Shown here piece after piece: positions 49,568-58,922 of a stretch of 64,000 bases of DNA; position 1 is the first letter of the stretch, and each line of letters opens with the position of its first letter. The notes beneath the pieces were generated by a model. That model ran no database searches. It was not told the origin of the DNA and saw only the letters and a list, made by a program, of their open reading frames with translations. The translations under genes were made by a program, and so were the position numbers. The DNA is taken from positions 2,170,001-2,234,000 of the forward strand of contig NZ_CP108070.1 of NCBI RefSeq assembly GCF_036178845.1, in the 5' to 3' direction. Source of the DNA: Streptomyces sp. NBC_00271. Its GTDB lineage: Bacteria > Actinomycetota > Actinomycetes > Streptomycetales > Streptomycetaceae.

Positions 49568-50500
49568 ATGCCGATGCCCGACGAGCTGAGCGAGGCCGAG
49601 TTCCGGTCGCTCTACCGCCGACTGCGCGGCACGGCCTCCGGCGCTGGCAGGCGCCGGGGCGCCCTGGACACGATCACCGCGGAACAGGTGCTGGCGGCCG
49701 TCCGCGAGGTGCGGTCGGGGCGTACGGTGTCGCTCGCCGCCCCCGTGGAGACCCGTACCGGACCCGACGACGCCGATCCGGCCGAGCACCGGCTCACCGC
49801 TCCGGCCGACGGCGAACCGGCCGAGAAGGGCCTGGACTTCGTGCGGGACCGCTTCGCCATGAACGTGCACGGCGATGTGGACAGTCACCTCGACGCGCTG
49901 TGCCATGTCATCTACGACGGCACGCTGCACGGCGGCATACCGGCGGCGGAGGCGCTGTCGCCGGAGGGCGCGAGCGTCCTGTCCGTCGAGCTGGCCCGCG
50001 ACGGCATCGTCGGACGTGGGGTCCTCCTCGACATACCCCGGGTGCACGGCCTCTCCTGGCTCGAACCCGGATCGAACGTGACCGCCGAGGACCTGAGCGC
50101 CGCCGAGACCCGGCAGGGGCTACGGGTCGGCCGCGGGGACATCCTGCTCGTTCGGGTCGGACACCGCCGGCGCCGCGAGGAGCTGGGCCCCTGGGACGTG
50201 GCCGCCGCCCGTGCCGGACTCCATCCGACCGCGATGGAGTTCGTGGCCGACCGGGAGGTGGCGGTGCTCGGCAGTGACGGCAACAACGACACGGCCCCGA
50301 GCGCGGTGCGAGGGGTCGCGTTCCCGGTACATGTACTCGCCGTCCACGCCTTGGGACTGCATCTGCTCGACTATCTGCGGTTCGAGGACCTCGCGCCGAT
50401 CTGCGCGCGCGAAGGCCGCTGGTCGTTTCTGTGCGTGATCGCTCCGCTGCGGCTGCCCGCGGCGACCGGCTCGCCCGTCAATCCCCTGGCGATCCTGTGA
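49568..50500 (+). CDS. Cyclase/kynurenine formamidase-like metal hydrolase
   Basis: A 310-residue member of the cyclase family. The metal-binding motif is HGDVDSHLDALCH at about 100-112, matching HxxxxHxDxxxH-type sites. GVLLDIPRVHGLSW and GDILLVRVGHRRRREELGPW are further family blocks, and LGSDGNNDTAPS lies near the C-terminus. These enzymes hydrolyse amides or lactones such as N-formylkynurenine; no tryptophan genes are nearby, so the substrate is open. The gene is isolated, convergent with the GAP-family gene. Confidence 0.88.
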   Translation: MPMPDELSEAEFRSLYRRLRGTASGAGRRRGALDTITAEQVLAAVREVRSGRTVSLAAPVETRTGPDDADPAEHRLTAPADGEPAEKGLDFVRDRFAMNVHGDVDSHLDALCHVIYDGTLHGGIPAAEALSPEGASVLSVELARDGIVGRGVLLDIPRVHGLSWLEPGSNVTAEDLSAAETRQGLRVGRGDILLVRVGHRRRREELGPWDVAAARAGLHPTAMEFVADREVAVLGSDGNNDTAPSAVRGVAFPVHVLAVHALGLHLLDYLRFEDLAPICAREGRWSFLCVIAPLRLPAATGSPVNPLAIL

Positions 50501-50603
50501 CGACGCCGACGGTCGCCGTCCGGCGATCCTGTGCGGGCGGTCGTCACCCGACGCTCCCTTGACAGTCGGTGCTCCCCGGCGGTCCGGTGATGGCCGGTCA
50601 GGG

Positions 50604-51248
50604 TCAGGCGGTCAGCTGGTAGATGCTCTTGCCCACCAGCCACAGTCCCAGCAGCAGGCACACCGCCACGATCGCCTCGTCCTGATGGTTCTCCAGCCAC
50701 GTCCGCAGCCGCCCGAGCCGTACGCGGGAGGAGTCGGGGGCGAAGGTCGCGTAGATCTCCATGGCCAGCAGGCTGGAGCTGGCCAGCAGGCAGTAGCCCA
50801 GCAACGCCGCGTACGAGGCGGCGTGGGAGAGGTCCGCCTCCACCACGGTGGCGGCACCGGCGGCCACCAGCCCCCAGGGCTGGACGAACAGCGCCAGCCC
50901 GACCGACGTCCACGGGGAGATCCGGTCGAGCCGGGACATCATCCCGGATGGCTTGCGCCGCCTGCCCCTCCTGCGGCGGGTTCGCTCCCCGTACCAGACG
51001 AGGCCGACGCCGATGGCGAGTTTGGCGGCCAGGGCGGCCGTGGAGGGCGCCGACTTGGGCGGCGGAGGTTTCCCGCCGGTCATCAGCAGCACCACGGCGA
51101 TGATCGCGACGAAACTGGCCAACCAGGTGAGGACGAAGGCCAGCCCGTTCCAGATCCCGCCCCGCGCGGACAGCACCAGCACGAACGCGGTGACCGAGAA
51201 GGGGTTCACGGCGATCGCCAGACCGATGAGGACCAGGTCAAGGACCAT
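50604..51248 (-). CDS. GAP/Sap family membrane protein
   Basis: A 214-residue membrane protein with about six helices. It starts LVLIGLAIAVNPFSVTAFVL and has a polybasic cytoplasmic loop (RTRRRRGRRRK, ~115). This is the pattern of GAP family proteins, named for mycobacterial glycopeptidolipid/sulfolipid addressing proteins and thought to assist lipid export. The frame extends to 51446; ATG 51248 directly precedes the first helix. No lipid genes are immediately adjacent. Confidence 0.78.
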   Translation of the reverse strand: MVLDLVLIGLAIAVNPFSVTAFVLVLSARGGIWNGLAFVLTWLASFVAIIAVVLLMTGGKPPPPKSAPSTAALAAKLAIGVGLVWYGERTRRRRGRRRKPSGMMSRLDRISPWTSVGLALFVQPWGLVAAGAATVVEADLSHAASYAALLGYCLLASSSLLAMEIYATFAPDSSRVRLGRLRTWLENHQDEAIVAVCLLLGLWLVGKSIYQLTA

Positions 51249-51433
51249 CGCTGCCCCCGTACGGCCGCGCGAGGTTCGGGGCGGCGCCGGATGCGCGCAT
51301 GGCCCCATCGTCACCGCTCCCACCCGCACCCACAATTCAGCGGTGCCGTCCGCAACTCCTCGGGCGACTTCTCCCCCGTACGGCGCAACGGCGCTCGCGC
51401 CGCAGGCGGGCGGCCGCCCGGGACGGCACCCTG

Positions 51434-52381
51434 GTGGCGTGGTCACGCCTCGGGGCGTGGAGCCCAGTCCGGACCCGGGGAGCGGAATTGCGCGCAGGCA
51501 GAGGATCCGGCCCGTCCACCGACGGCGGGGCGGGCCGCCTGCGCGGGCGGGCCGCGGAGTTGGGGGCGCGGCTGCGGCGGCTGCGCGCCGACGTCGAGGA
51601 GCGGTTCCCGGTGATCACCCGCCTCACCTCGCACCTGATCGCGGTGAACCTGCTGGATTCCGCGACCCGGCTCGCGGCCCAGGTCTTCCTGACCGCGGTT
51701 CCACTGATCTTCGTGGTCGCCTCCTTCGCCCCGCGGGCGGTGCGCGAGGAGTTCCTCTCCTCCCTGCACGACGTCTTCGGTATCAACGGCTCCTCCGAAC
51801 AGGAGCTGAAGAAGGTCTTCGCCGCCGATCCCGAGGAGCTGCAGCAGAGCGCCGGAGTGGTCAGTTCGCTGATGGTGCTGCTCTCCGCCACGGCGTGCAG
51901 CCGGGCGATGCAGCGCCTGTGCCAACGCGCCTGGCGACTGCCGAGTGCGAGCGCACGGATCGCCGCCTGGAGATGGCTCGTGTGGATCGCGGCCTGGCTG
52001 GTCGTCCTCGCCCTGCAGGGACCGCTGCGCACCGGGTTCGGCGTGGGGGCGTGGCTGGGCGTGCCGCTCCTGCTGGTCGCCCAGGTGAGCGTCTGGTGGT
52101 GGACCCAGCACCTGCTGCTGGCGGCGCGCGTCCCCTGGCCGCCCCTGCTGCCCGGTGCGCTCCTGACCGGGGTGGCCATGACCACTCTGTCGGTGGTCGC
52201 CAAGCTGTACGTGCCCAGCGCGCTCAACCGCAGCCTGGACCGCTACGGGTCGCTGGGTGCGGTCTTCACGGTCTTGTCATGGCTGATCGGGCTCTGTGTC
52301 GTCATCGCCGCCGGGATCACCGCCGGGGCGGTGATCGCGCGGGAACCCGCCGTGTCCCGACGCCTCGGTTCACCTGAATAG
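51434..52381 (+). CDS. YihY/BrkB-type membrane protein
   Basis: About 315 residues with an N-terminal basic segment and five or six helices. Family blocks include TRLAAQVFLTAVPLIFVVAS, SSLMVLLSATACSRAMQRL, LLPGALLTGVAMTTLSVVAK and LDRYGSLGAVFTVLSWLIGL. YihY/BrkB proteins are conserved membrane proteins of uncertain function. The true start is unclear: the frame opens at 51299, and GTG 51434 is a compromise that drops an Arg-rich lead. The start could be later still. Confidence 0.75.
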   Translation: MAWSRLGAWSPVRTRGAELRAGRGSGPSTDGGAGRLRGRAAELGARLRRLRADVEERFPVITRLTSHLIAVNLLDSATRLAAQVFLTAVPLIFVVASFAPRAVREEFLSSLHDVFGINGSSEQELKKVFAADPEELQQSAGVVSSLMVLLSATACSRAMQRLCQRAWRLPSASARIAAWRWLVWIAAWLVVLALQGPLRTGFGVGAWLGVPLLLVAQVSVWWWTQHLLLAARVPWPPLLPGALLTGVAMTTLSVVAKLYVPSALNRSLDRYGSLGAVFTVLSWLIGLCVVIAAGITAGAVIAREPAVSRRLGSPE

Positions 52382-52432
52382 TCCAACTCGCCGGAAATAT
52401 CCCCCAGGGATACCTTGGGTTTCGGGACAGAT

Positions 52433-52445
52433 GCCCACGGTGGGC
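52433..52445. other. 13-bp palindrome before the GMC remnant
   Basis: GCCCAC-G-GTGGGC forms a perfect palindrome 52 bp after the YihY-type stop and 20 bp before the ATG at 52465. It could be a weak terminator or an operator. Confidence 0.4.
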
Positions 52446-52464
52446 AGTGGGGACGGTGGCCTGC

Positions 52465-53031
52465 ATGACCGACGCACAGCACTACGACGCCATCGTGGTC
52501 GGCACCGGTTCCTACGAGGAACTCGAGCCCTACTACACCCAGGCCGAGCATCTCCACCTCGTCCACGGCCGACACGGCGAGGACCCGACCGAGGCTCCCA
52601 CCAGCGCCCAGTACCTGTATCCGCCGGTCCAGCACGAGCCGCGCATCCAGCAGCTCAGCCATGATCTGGAGAAGCAGGGGCTGCACCCCTTCCACCTCCC
52701 GATCGGTATGAACCTCACCCAGGACGTGCGGCGCCTGGACACGGACGCGACCGGCCGAAGCGTCACCTCGGTCGTCGCGACGGTCGGGGACGGGGGCGGC
52801 GAAGGCTCGACCGTGGAGTTCAGCGCGGACATCGTGGTCGTCGCCTGCGGCGCCGTCAACTCCGCCGTCCTGCTGCTGCGTTCGGCGAACGACCGGCATC
52901 CACGCGGGCTGGCCAACAGCTCGGATCCCCTCGGCGGCATCCACCTGGCCCTCGACGAGAACAATCCGTCGCTGACGGCCATCGCCAACGCCCCGCGTAT
53001 CGGTGATCGCATCGCGGACCGACTGCGATGA
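52465..53031 (+). pseudogene. Internally deleted GMC-family oxidoreductase, frame kept open
   Basis: The 188-residue product is a mosaic of GMC/cholesterol-oxidase-like pieces: HYDAIVVGTG (truncated FAD motif), SYEELEPYYTQAEHLHLVHG through HLPIGMNLTQD, VRRLDTDATGRSVTSVV through VVACGAVNSAVLLLRSANDR, GGIHLALDENN and PSLTAIANAPRIGDRIADRL. Segments between them, including the Gly-rich rest of the FAD loop and the catalytic-His region, are missing. Intact relatives have roughly 500 or more residues. Joins lie near 52510, 52725, 52930 and 52966, all in frame. Its TGA overlaps the DUF2252 ATG. FAD binding is unlikely. The frame could start at a GTG at 52447. Confidence 0.8.
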
Positions 53032-54446
53032 CCTCGCACCACCCGGCCGACGGCGTCGTCCCGCACCGCACGCCCCGCGAGCGTGCCGAGACCGGCAAGG
53101 CCGCCCGGGCCGCCGTACCCCGCTCCAGTCACGCGGAGTTCACTCCCGCTCAGAAGCGGCCCGACCCCGTGGACGTCATCGAGGCGCAGTCCGCGACCCG
53201 GGTGCCCGAGCTCGTACCGATCCGCTACGGGAGGATGATCGAGTCACCGTTCCGCTTCTATCGGGGGGCCGCCGCCATCATGGCCGGGGACCTCGCCGAC
53301 ACCCCCCGCAGCGGGATCACGACGCAGGTGTGCGGCGACGCGCACCTGCTGAACTTCCGGCTGCTGGCCTCGCCCGAGCGCCGCATGATGTTCGACATCA
53401 ACGACTTCGACGAGACGCTGCCCGGCCCGTGGGAGTGGGACGTCAAGCGGCTGTCCACGAGTTTCGTCATCGCCGGCCGGGCGAACGGCTTCAGCGCCAA
53501 GGAACGGGCCTGCGTCGTGCGGTCGACGGTGCGGTCGTACCGCGAATGGCAGCGGCGCTTCGCCCAGCTGGGCAATCTCCCCGTGTGGTATGCCCGGTTC
53601 GACGAGGACTGGGTGCGAACCCACGTCTTCCAGGAGGTGAGCGCGCGGGCCCGCGAGCGCTGGTCGCGGACGGTGGCGAAGGCACGCACCCGCGACAGCC
53701 TCCAGGCCTTCGACAAACTCACCCATGTCGTCGACGGGAGGGTCCGTATCGCTCCGGATCCCCCGCTGGTCACACCGCTGCAGGACCTGCTTCCGGACGT
53801 CGAACGCGAGGCGATGGAGGAGCTGATCCGCCGGATGATCGAACGGTACGGTCAGAGCCTCCCGTCGGACCGGCGGTTGCTGCTGGAGCAGTACCGGCTG
53901 GTCGACGTGGCCCGCAAGGTGGTCGGGGTCGGCAGCGTGGGCACCCGCTGCTGGATCATTCTGCTGCTCGGCCGCGACGACCAGGATCCGCTGCTCCTGC
54001 AGGCCAAGGAGGCCGACGAGTCGGTACTGGCGCCGTTCACCGGGGCGAGCGACTGCCGGACGCAGGGCGAGCGCGTGGTCTGCGGTCAGCGGCTCATGCA
54101 GGCGGCCAGCGACATCTTCCTCGGCTGGGCTCGGGCTGACGGCATCGACGGCGGCCGACGGGACTTCTACGTACGGCAGTTGCGGGACTGGAAGGGCATC
54201 GCGGAGCCCGAGTCGATGGTGCCGGACGGGATGCGGGCCTTCGGTGAGCTGTGCGGTGCCACGCTGGCCCGCGCGCACGCGAGGTCGGGGGACCGGATCG
54301 CCATCGCCGCCTACCTGGGCGGAGGTGAGGTCTTCGACCGGGCGCTGGTGACGTTCGCCGAGCGCTACGCCGACCAGAACGAGCAGGACCACCGGGCACT
54401 CGTCGACGCCGTCCGTTCCGGGCGGGTCAAGGCTGAAACCGCCTGA
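53028..54446 (+). CDS. DUF2252 domain-containing protein
   Basis: A 472-residue DUF2252 protein. Conserved blocks are IRYGRMIESPFRFYRGAAAI (~64), CGDAHLLNFRLLASPERRMM then FDINDFDETLPGPWEWDVKR (~103-145), and LLLQAKEADESVLAPF (~325). The GDxHLxNF and DFDE pattern resembles kinase-like folds (aminoglycoside phosphotransferase type), but no substrate is established. Its ATG overlaps the stop of the shrunken GMC frame, and GH15 follows after 22 bp, suggesting one transcript. Confidence 0.9.
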   Translation: MTSHHPADGVVPHRTPRERAETGKAARAAVPRSSHAEFTPAQKRPDPVDVIEAQSATRVPELVPIRYGRMIESPFRFYRGAAAIMAGDLADTPRSGITTQVCGDAHLLNFRLLASPERRMMFDINDFDETLPGPWEWDVKRLSTSFVIAGRANGFSAKERACVVRSTVRSYREWQRRFAQLGNLPVWYARFDEDWVRTHVFQEVSARARERWSRTVAKARTRDSLQAFDKLTHVVDGRVRIAPDPPLVTPLQDLLPDVEREAMEELIRRMIERYGQSLPSDRRLLLEQYRLVDVARKVVGVGSVGTRCWIILLLGRDDQDPLLLQAKEADESVLAPFTGASDCRTQGERVVCGQRLMQAASDIFLGWARADGIDGGRRDFYVRQLRDWKGIAEPESMVPDGMRAFGELCGATLARAHARSGDRIAIAAYLGGGEVFDRALVTFAERYADQNEQDHRALVDAVRSGRVKAETA

Positions 54447-54468
54447 CACGCCTGACAAGGAGAGCAGC

Positions 54469-56301
54469 ATGGATCGCTATCCGCCCATCGCCGACCACGG
54501 GCTCGTCGGGGACCTGCAGACCGCGGCTCTGGTCTCGTCCCAGGGAGTCATCGACTGGTTCGCGGCACCGCGCTTCGACTCACCGAGCATCTTCGCCGCG
54601 CTGCTCGACCACGACGGCGGCGGTCATTTCCTCCTCGCGCCCGAACACCCCGAGGGCACCTGGAGGCAGCTCTACTACCCGGACACCGCCGTCGTGGTGA
54701 CCCGCTTCATGTCGCCCGACGGAGTCGGCGAGATCGTCGACCACATGCCGGTCCAGCCCGGCCCGACGGCGACCGACCGGCACAGCCTGGTGCGGGTCGT
54801 CCGCGCGGTGCGCGGCACCGTGCGCTTCACCCTCGAATGCCGGCCGCGGTTCGACTACGCGCGGGCCGCCCACGAACTCGACCTGACGCACGGCAGGCCG
54901 ATGCGGGAGACGGCGACCTTCCGGGCCCCCGGTATGACCGCCTACCTCCAGGGCGGCATCCCGCTCGAACGGGACGGGCAGGACGTCCGAGGCGCCATCA
55001 CCCTCAACGCCGGGGAGTCGGCGGTCGTGGTGTTCACCGTCTGCGCGCCGGACGGGGCGGCGCCACCGCCCCCCACCACCGAAGGGATCACCGAGGATCT
55101 CTGGGAGAACATCGACTTCTGGCAGAAGTGGGTGCGCACCTCGCGCTACCGCGGCCGCTGGACGGACATGGTGCACCGCTCCGCGATCACCCTCAAGCTC
55201 CTCACGTACGCCCCCACGGGCGCGCCTGTCGCCGCCGCCACCATGGGACTGCCCGAGCAGGTCGGCGGCGAGCGCAACTGGGACTACCGGTACACCTGGG
55301 TACGGGACGGCTCCCTGTCGGTGCGGGCCCTGCTCGACCTCGGCTTCGTGGAGGAGGCCACCCGCTTCACCCGCTGGCTGGGCGACCGTCTGGGCGACCG
55401 CGAGGGCCCCGACGACGAACCCCTCCAGATCATGTACCGGGTCGACGGCGACCCCCATCTGACGGAGGAGATCCTGGAGCACTTCGAAGGTTACCGCGGC
55501 TCCTACCCGGTCCGGGCCGGCAACGCGGCCAGTGACCAACTGCAGCTCGACATCTACGGCGAGGCCCTCTACGCCCTGGCCGAGGGCCGCGAGGTCGGCG
55601 AACAGACGGGCTACCACGGCTGGAAGGGGCTCGCCGCCACCCTCGACTGGCTCGCCGACTCCTGGGACCGGCCCGACGAGGGCATCTGGGAGACCCGGGG
55701 CGGACGCAAGAACTTCACCTACAGCCGGGTGATGTGCTGGGCGGCGTTCGACCGCGGCCTGAAGTTGGCGCACGAGTTCAGCAGACCGGCCGACACCGTG
55801 CGCTGGACCCGGGCCAGGGACGCGATCCTCGAACAGGTCATGGAGCGCGGCTGGAACGACAAGGAGCAGGCCCTCGTCCAGTACTACGGCGGCGACGTCC
55901 TGGACGCCTCCTTGCTGCTCGTCCCCCGGGTCGGATTCCTGGCCCCCCGCAGCCCCGGCTGGCTCAACACCCTCGACGCCATGGACCGCGTCCTCGTCTC
56001 CGACAGCCTGGTCTACCGCTACGACCCCGGGGCCTCGCCCGACGGACTGCGCGGCTCCGAAGGAACCTTCAGTCTGTGCACCTTCCTCTACGTCGACGCC
56101 CTCGCCCGCGCGGGGCGCCTCTCCCAGGCCCGCTATGCCTTCGAGAAGATGCAGACGTACGCGAACCACGTCGGCCTGTTCGCCGAGGAGATCGGTCCCA
56201 GCGGGGAGCAACTCGGCAACTTCCCGCAGGCCTTCACCCATCTCTCGCTGATCATGGCCGCGACGACGCTGGACGAGGCGCTGGACGCGCTCCATCGCTG
56301 A
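54469..56301 (+). CDS. Glycoside hydrolase family 15 protein (trehalase/glucoamylase-like)
   Basis: A 610-residue cytosolic GH15 enzyme without signal peptide. An N-terminal beta-sandwich domain starts YPPIADHGLVGDLQTAALVS (residues 1-~230). The (alpha/alpha)6 catalytic domain contains GERNWDYRYTWVRDGSLS (~264) and EEIGPSGEQLGNFPQAFTHL (~570), which includes a catalytic Glu. In actinobacteria, proteins of this size and type are often trehalases; glucoamylase or dextran glucosidase activity is possible. AAGGAG lies 7 nt before the ATG. The 3' end overlaps the convergent ClC gene by 50 bp. Confidence 0.9.
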   Translation: MDRYPPIADHGLVGDLQTAALVSSQGVIDWFAAPRFDSPSIFAALLDHDGGGHFLLAPEHPEGTWRQLYYPDTAVVVTRFMSPDGVGEIVDHMPVQPGPTATDRHSLVRVVRAVRGTVRFTLECRPRFDYARAAHELDLTHGRPMRETATFRAPGMTAYLQGGIPLERDGQDVRGAITLNAGESAVVVFTVCAPDGAAPPPPTTEGITEDLWENIDFWQKWVRTSRYRGRWTDMVHRSAITLKLLTYAPTGAPVAAATMGLPEQVGGERNWDYRYTWVRDGSLSVRALLDLGFVEEATRFTRWLGDRLGDREGPDDEPLQIMYRVDGDPHLTEEILEHFEGYRGSYPVRAGNAASDQLQLDIYGEALYALAEGREVGEQTGYHGWKGLAATLDWLADSWDRPDEGIWETRGGRKNFTYSRVMCWAAFDRGLKLAHEFSRPADTVRWTRARDAILEQVMERGWNDKEQALVQYYGGDVLDASLLLVPRVGFLAPRSPGWLNTLDAMDRVLVSDSLVYRYDPGASPDGLRGSEGTFSLCTFLYVDALARAGRLSQARYAFEKMQTYANHVGLFAEEIGPSGEQLGNFPQAFTHLSLIMAATTLDEALDALHR

Positions 56302-57556
56302 ACACCGGGATTCCCGGCCCCAGCGACAGCAGTTCGGTGGTCACGAAGGACACCACGGCGGCGAGCACGATCACCGGCACCGTGCCCGAGTTGCCCACCA
56401 TCAGCACGACCAGCACCACACAGCTGACCGGCAGCCGGAGCGCGGCGGCGGACGAGGCCGCCATGCCCGCCGCCACGCCCGGCACGACGCCGAGCCCCGG
56501 CAGCGGCGCGAGCAGGGCGCCCATCGCGCCGCCCAGGAACAGCGCGGGGAACACCGGACCGCCGCGCAGGCTGCCCAGGCAGAGCGCGTACGCGACACCC
56601 TTGAACACCAGGACCGCCACCAGGCTGCCGACCGACCAGGCGTGCGGGTCGGTGGCGAGCTGTACCAGGATGGACTGGCCCGACAGGGCGACGTCGGACG
56701 GCGAACGGCCGGTGAGGACCGCGTAGAGCGCCGCGCAGACGGCCGCGCCGAGTGCGCAGAGCACCGTGTTGCGCAACGGATGCGCGACCACGAGGCGCGC
56801 CGCGATCCGCCCGCCCGCGATGATCCAGTGGATGGCCGCCCCGACGACGACCGCCATGAGCACCGACCACACCACGTCCCCGGCGTCGAGGACGGAGGGC
56901 GCGGGCAGTCCGATCTCCAGGCTCCCGGTCTTCAGCCCGGTCCAGTCTCCGAAGCCGGTGAACACGATGGCGCCGATTCCGCCGGCCAGCAGGACGGGGA
57001 GCATCACCGCGAACAGCTGCGGCCCGCCCACTCCGGACGCCTCCATCAGGAGCACGGCCGCCACCACCGGACTTCCGAAGATCACGGAGATGGCCGACGC
57101 GGCGCCCGCGGCACCGAGCAACGCCGTGTTCGCCTCGGTCGCGGGAACACGTACGAGATCCCGGAACATCAGCGCCAGACCGCCGCCCAGAGCGATGAGG
57201 GGCGCCTCGGGCCCGAGCACGGCTCCCAGCGGCAGACTCGCCAGCGCGGCGAGGACCACGCCGGGAACGGCGGCCTTCGACGCACCTCCGGGCTGCAATC
57301 CCCCCGCCGGGATGTGTCCGCCCCGGCCGGGAAACCGCAGGACGACCAGGGCGACGACCGCACCCGACACCACGGCCGGCGGCAACGGCCACCACCACGG
57401 CGGATTCGACCACCCGAGATGGTGCGGCCAGTCCACCCAGATCAGACGTTCCAGCTCGTGCAGCAGGACGAGGAACCAGAACGCGACCAACGACACCGGG
57501 ATCCCGATCAGGCCGCAGAAGAGCAACGTCCGCCGGTACGCGGGCTGCCGCAGCAT
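56252..57556 (-). CDS. ClC-family chloride channel/transporter
   Basis: A 434-residue ClC protein with about 10-12 membrane helices. The ion-selectivity segments are recognisable: GAVLGPEAPLIALGGGLA (GxEGP-like, ~110), GSPVVAAVLLMEA (~160) and GGPVFPALFLGGAMGAL (GxFxP-like, ~325). In the second motif the usual Glu gate reads GPEAP. The ATG at 57556 has only a close-spaced GAGG. The same frame continues upstream for 25 credible codons (TEPKPVQAEPAPGDQPREAE) to an ATC with AGGAG 7 nt before it. The C-terminal tail overlaps the GH15 gene. Confidence 0.86.
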   Translation of the reverse strand: MLRQPAYRRTLLFCGLIGIPVSLVAFWFLVLLHELERLIWVDWPHHLGWSNPPWWWPLPPAVVSGAVVALVVLRFPGRGGHIPAGGLQPGGASKAAVPGVVLAALASLPLGAVLGPEAPLIALGGGLALMFRDLVRVPATEANTALLGAAGAASAISVIFGSPVVAAVLLMEASGVGGPQLFAVMLPVLLAGGIGAIVFTGFGDWTGLKTGSLEIGLPAPSVLDAGDVVWSVLMAVVVGAAIHWIIAGGRIAARLVVAHPLRNTVLCALGAAVCAALYAVLTGRSPSDVALSGQSILVQLATDPHAWSVGSLVAVLVFKGVAYALCLGSLRGGPVFPALFLGGAMGALLAPLPGLGVVPGVAAGMAASSAAALRLPVSCVVLVVLMVGNSGTVPVIVLAAVVSFVTTELLSLGPGIPVFSDGARPAPRPASSRP

Positions 57557-57723
57557 GTCCCTCAGCTGCTCGGCCTCGCGGGGCTGATCTCCCGGGGCGG
57601 GCTCCGCCTGTACGGGCTTCGGTTCGGTGATGGGTCGTCTCCTGGGTCCGCTCGCAGCGATGCCGCCGGTCGGAGCGCGAGATTACCCACCACGTCGCCC
57701 ATGCCCCTCCAAGCCACGCGACA

Positions 57724-57746
57724 CCACCCGGAAACCCTCCGGGTGG
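57724..57746 (-). terminator. Terminator-like hairpin after the GNAT gene
   Basis: A perfect 9-bp stem, CCACCCGGA with TCCGGGTGG, has a 5-nt loop. It lies about 60 bp beyond the stop of the leftward GNAT gene and upstream of the ClC gene. Confidence 0.6.
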
Positions 57747-57806
57747 ACGCGCCCACCGATGCCACGATGCCGCACGGCCACCCGGACCCTCGGTGGCGAA
57801 GCCGGC

Positions 57807-58922
57807 TCAGCGGGCGCGGGGGCCCGCCGCGCCGGAGTCCGGCCGGCCCGAAGTACGCAGCGTGCCGACCGTCTTCAGCAGCCGGTCGGCCGGATCCCGC
57901 AGCCTGGGATGGGCCAGGACCGTGTTGCGCAGGCCCCGCACCGGCCTGCGCCAGAGCCGGTGCGCCGTGGCCATCGGGTGGGGGCGGGTCGCGAACCCTT
58001 CGCCCACGCGCAGCTCGCGGGTCTTGAGCCAGTCCTTCCACTCCTTGTCGCCACGGCCCAGGTCCATGAGCCGCACGCCCTCCCGCCCGGCGGCCTCGGC
58101 CATCCGGAGGTGCATGATCAACCCGGGTGAGTAGTAGCGGAGTTCGGGGTCGTACGCGGTGAACCAGGCCGCGAACAGCGTGCGCGAGGTCGGTCCGAAG
58201 TGTGCGGCCACCGGCCGGTCACCGGCGTACAGCACGGACAGCACGCCGTTGAAGTGCTCCTCACGGACCCGGAAGAGATGGTCCACCAGGTCCACGATCC
58301 AGGGCCGCGCGAACCGGTCCATCCGTCCCGTCCTGCGGTACTGGGCGGACTTCCAGCGCATGAGGGTGCGCAGCATCCGCGGGTCGCGCTCGTCGTAGAC
58401 GAACCGCATCTCGCCCAGGTCGCGTCCCAGGCGGCGTTCCTTCTTCAGCGTCGTCTTGGCCAGTCCCGGGTAGGCGCCGCGCAGCCACTCGGCGTAGGTG
58501 CCCTCGCCGACCTTCAGGTCTATCGCCGGTGAGGCGAACGTCCCGGTGACATGTCTGCCGAAGGGTTTCTGCTCCTCGACGAGGTGGTCGAACTCGAAGA
58601 CGGACAGCCCGCAGGCCCGCAGCAGTTCCTGCGTGTCCCAGGTGACCCCGGGGCGGTGCACCAGGGCCTGACAGTCGGAGAGGCCGAGACCGATGGCCCG
58701 GCCGACGCCCAGGGAGTTGCGCTCGTACGGGAAGAAGCCGACGGGTTCCCCTCTCTCGTGGAGGACCGCCACGTGCGCCCCGCCTCGGTACCTGTCGATC
58801 CCCGCCGCGAACTCCGGGGCCAGGAACGGGTTGGCGTAGTCGGGCGACTCGTCCATCACCCGATGCCAGGCCAGGAGGAGCGAACTGCCCAGCTCCTCCG
58901 GTCTGTGGATCGTGATCTCCAC
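57807..58922 (-). CDS. GNAT/FemAB-like (CelD/BcsL-type) acetyltransferase family protein
   Basis: A 371-residue protein of the GNAT-like/FemAB superfamily. The N-terminal lobe includes SPDYANPFLAPEFAAGI and HVAVLHERGEPVGFFPYERN. The second lobe has LAKTTLKKERRLGRDLGEMR (a typical basic helix) and GVLSVLYAGDRPVAAHFGPT followed by the MDLGRGDKEWKDWLK block. Such proteins often act in polysaccharide or cell-envelope modification (CelD/BcsL); no such cluster is adjacent, so the role is open. Confidence 0.85.
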   Translation of the reverse strand: MEITIHRPEELGSSLLLAWHRVMDESPDYANPFLAPEFAAGIDRYRGGAHVAVLHERGEPVGFFPYERNSLGVGRAIGLGLSDCQALVHRPGVTWDTQELLRACGLSVFEFDHLVEEQKPFGRHVTGTFASPAIDLKVGEGTYAEWLRGAYPGLAKTTLKKERRLGRDLGEMRFVYDERDPRMLRTLMRWKSAQYRRTGRMDRFARPWIVDLVDHLFRVREEHFNGVLSVLYAGDRPVAAHFGPTSRTLFAAWFTAYDPELRYYSPGLIMHLRMAEAAGREGVRLMDLGRGDKEWKDWLKTRELRVGEGFATRPHPMATAHRLWRRPVRGLRNTVLAHPRLRDPADRLLKTVGTLRTSGRPDSGAAGPRAR

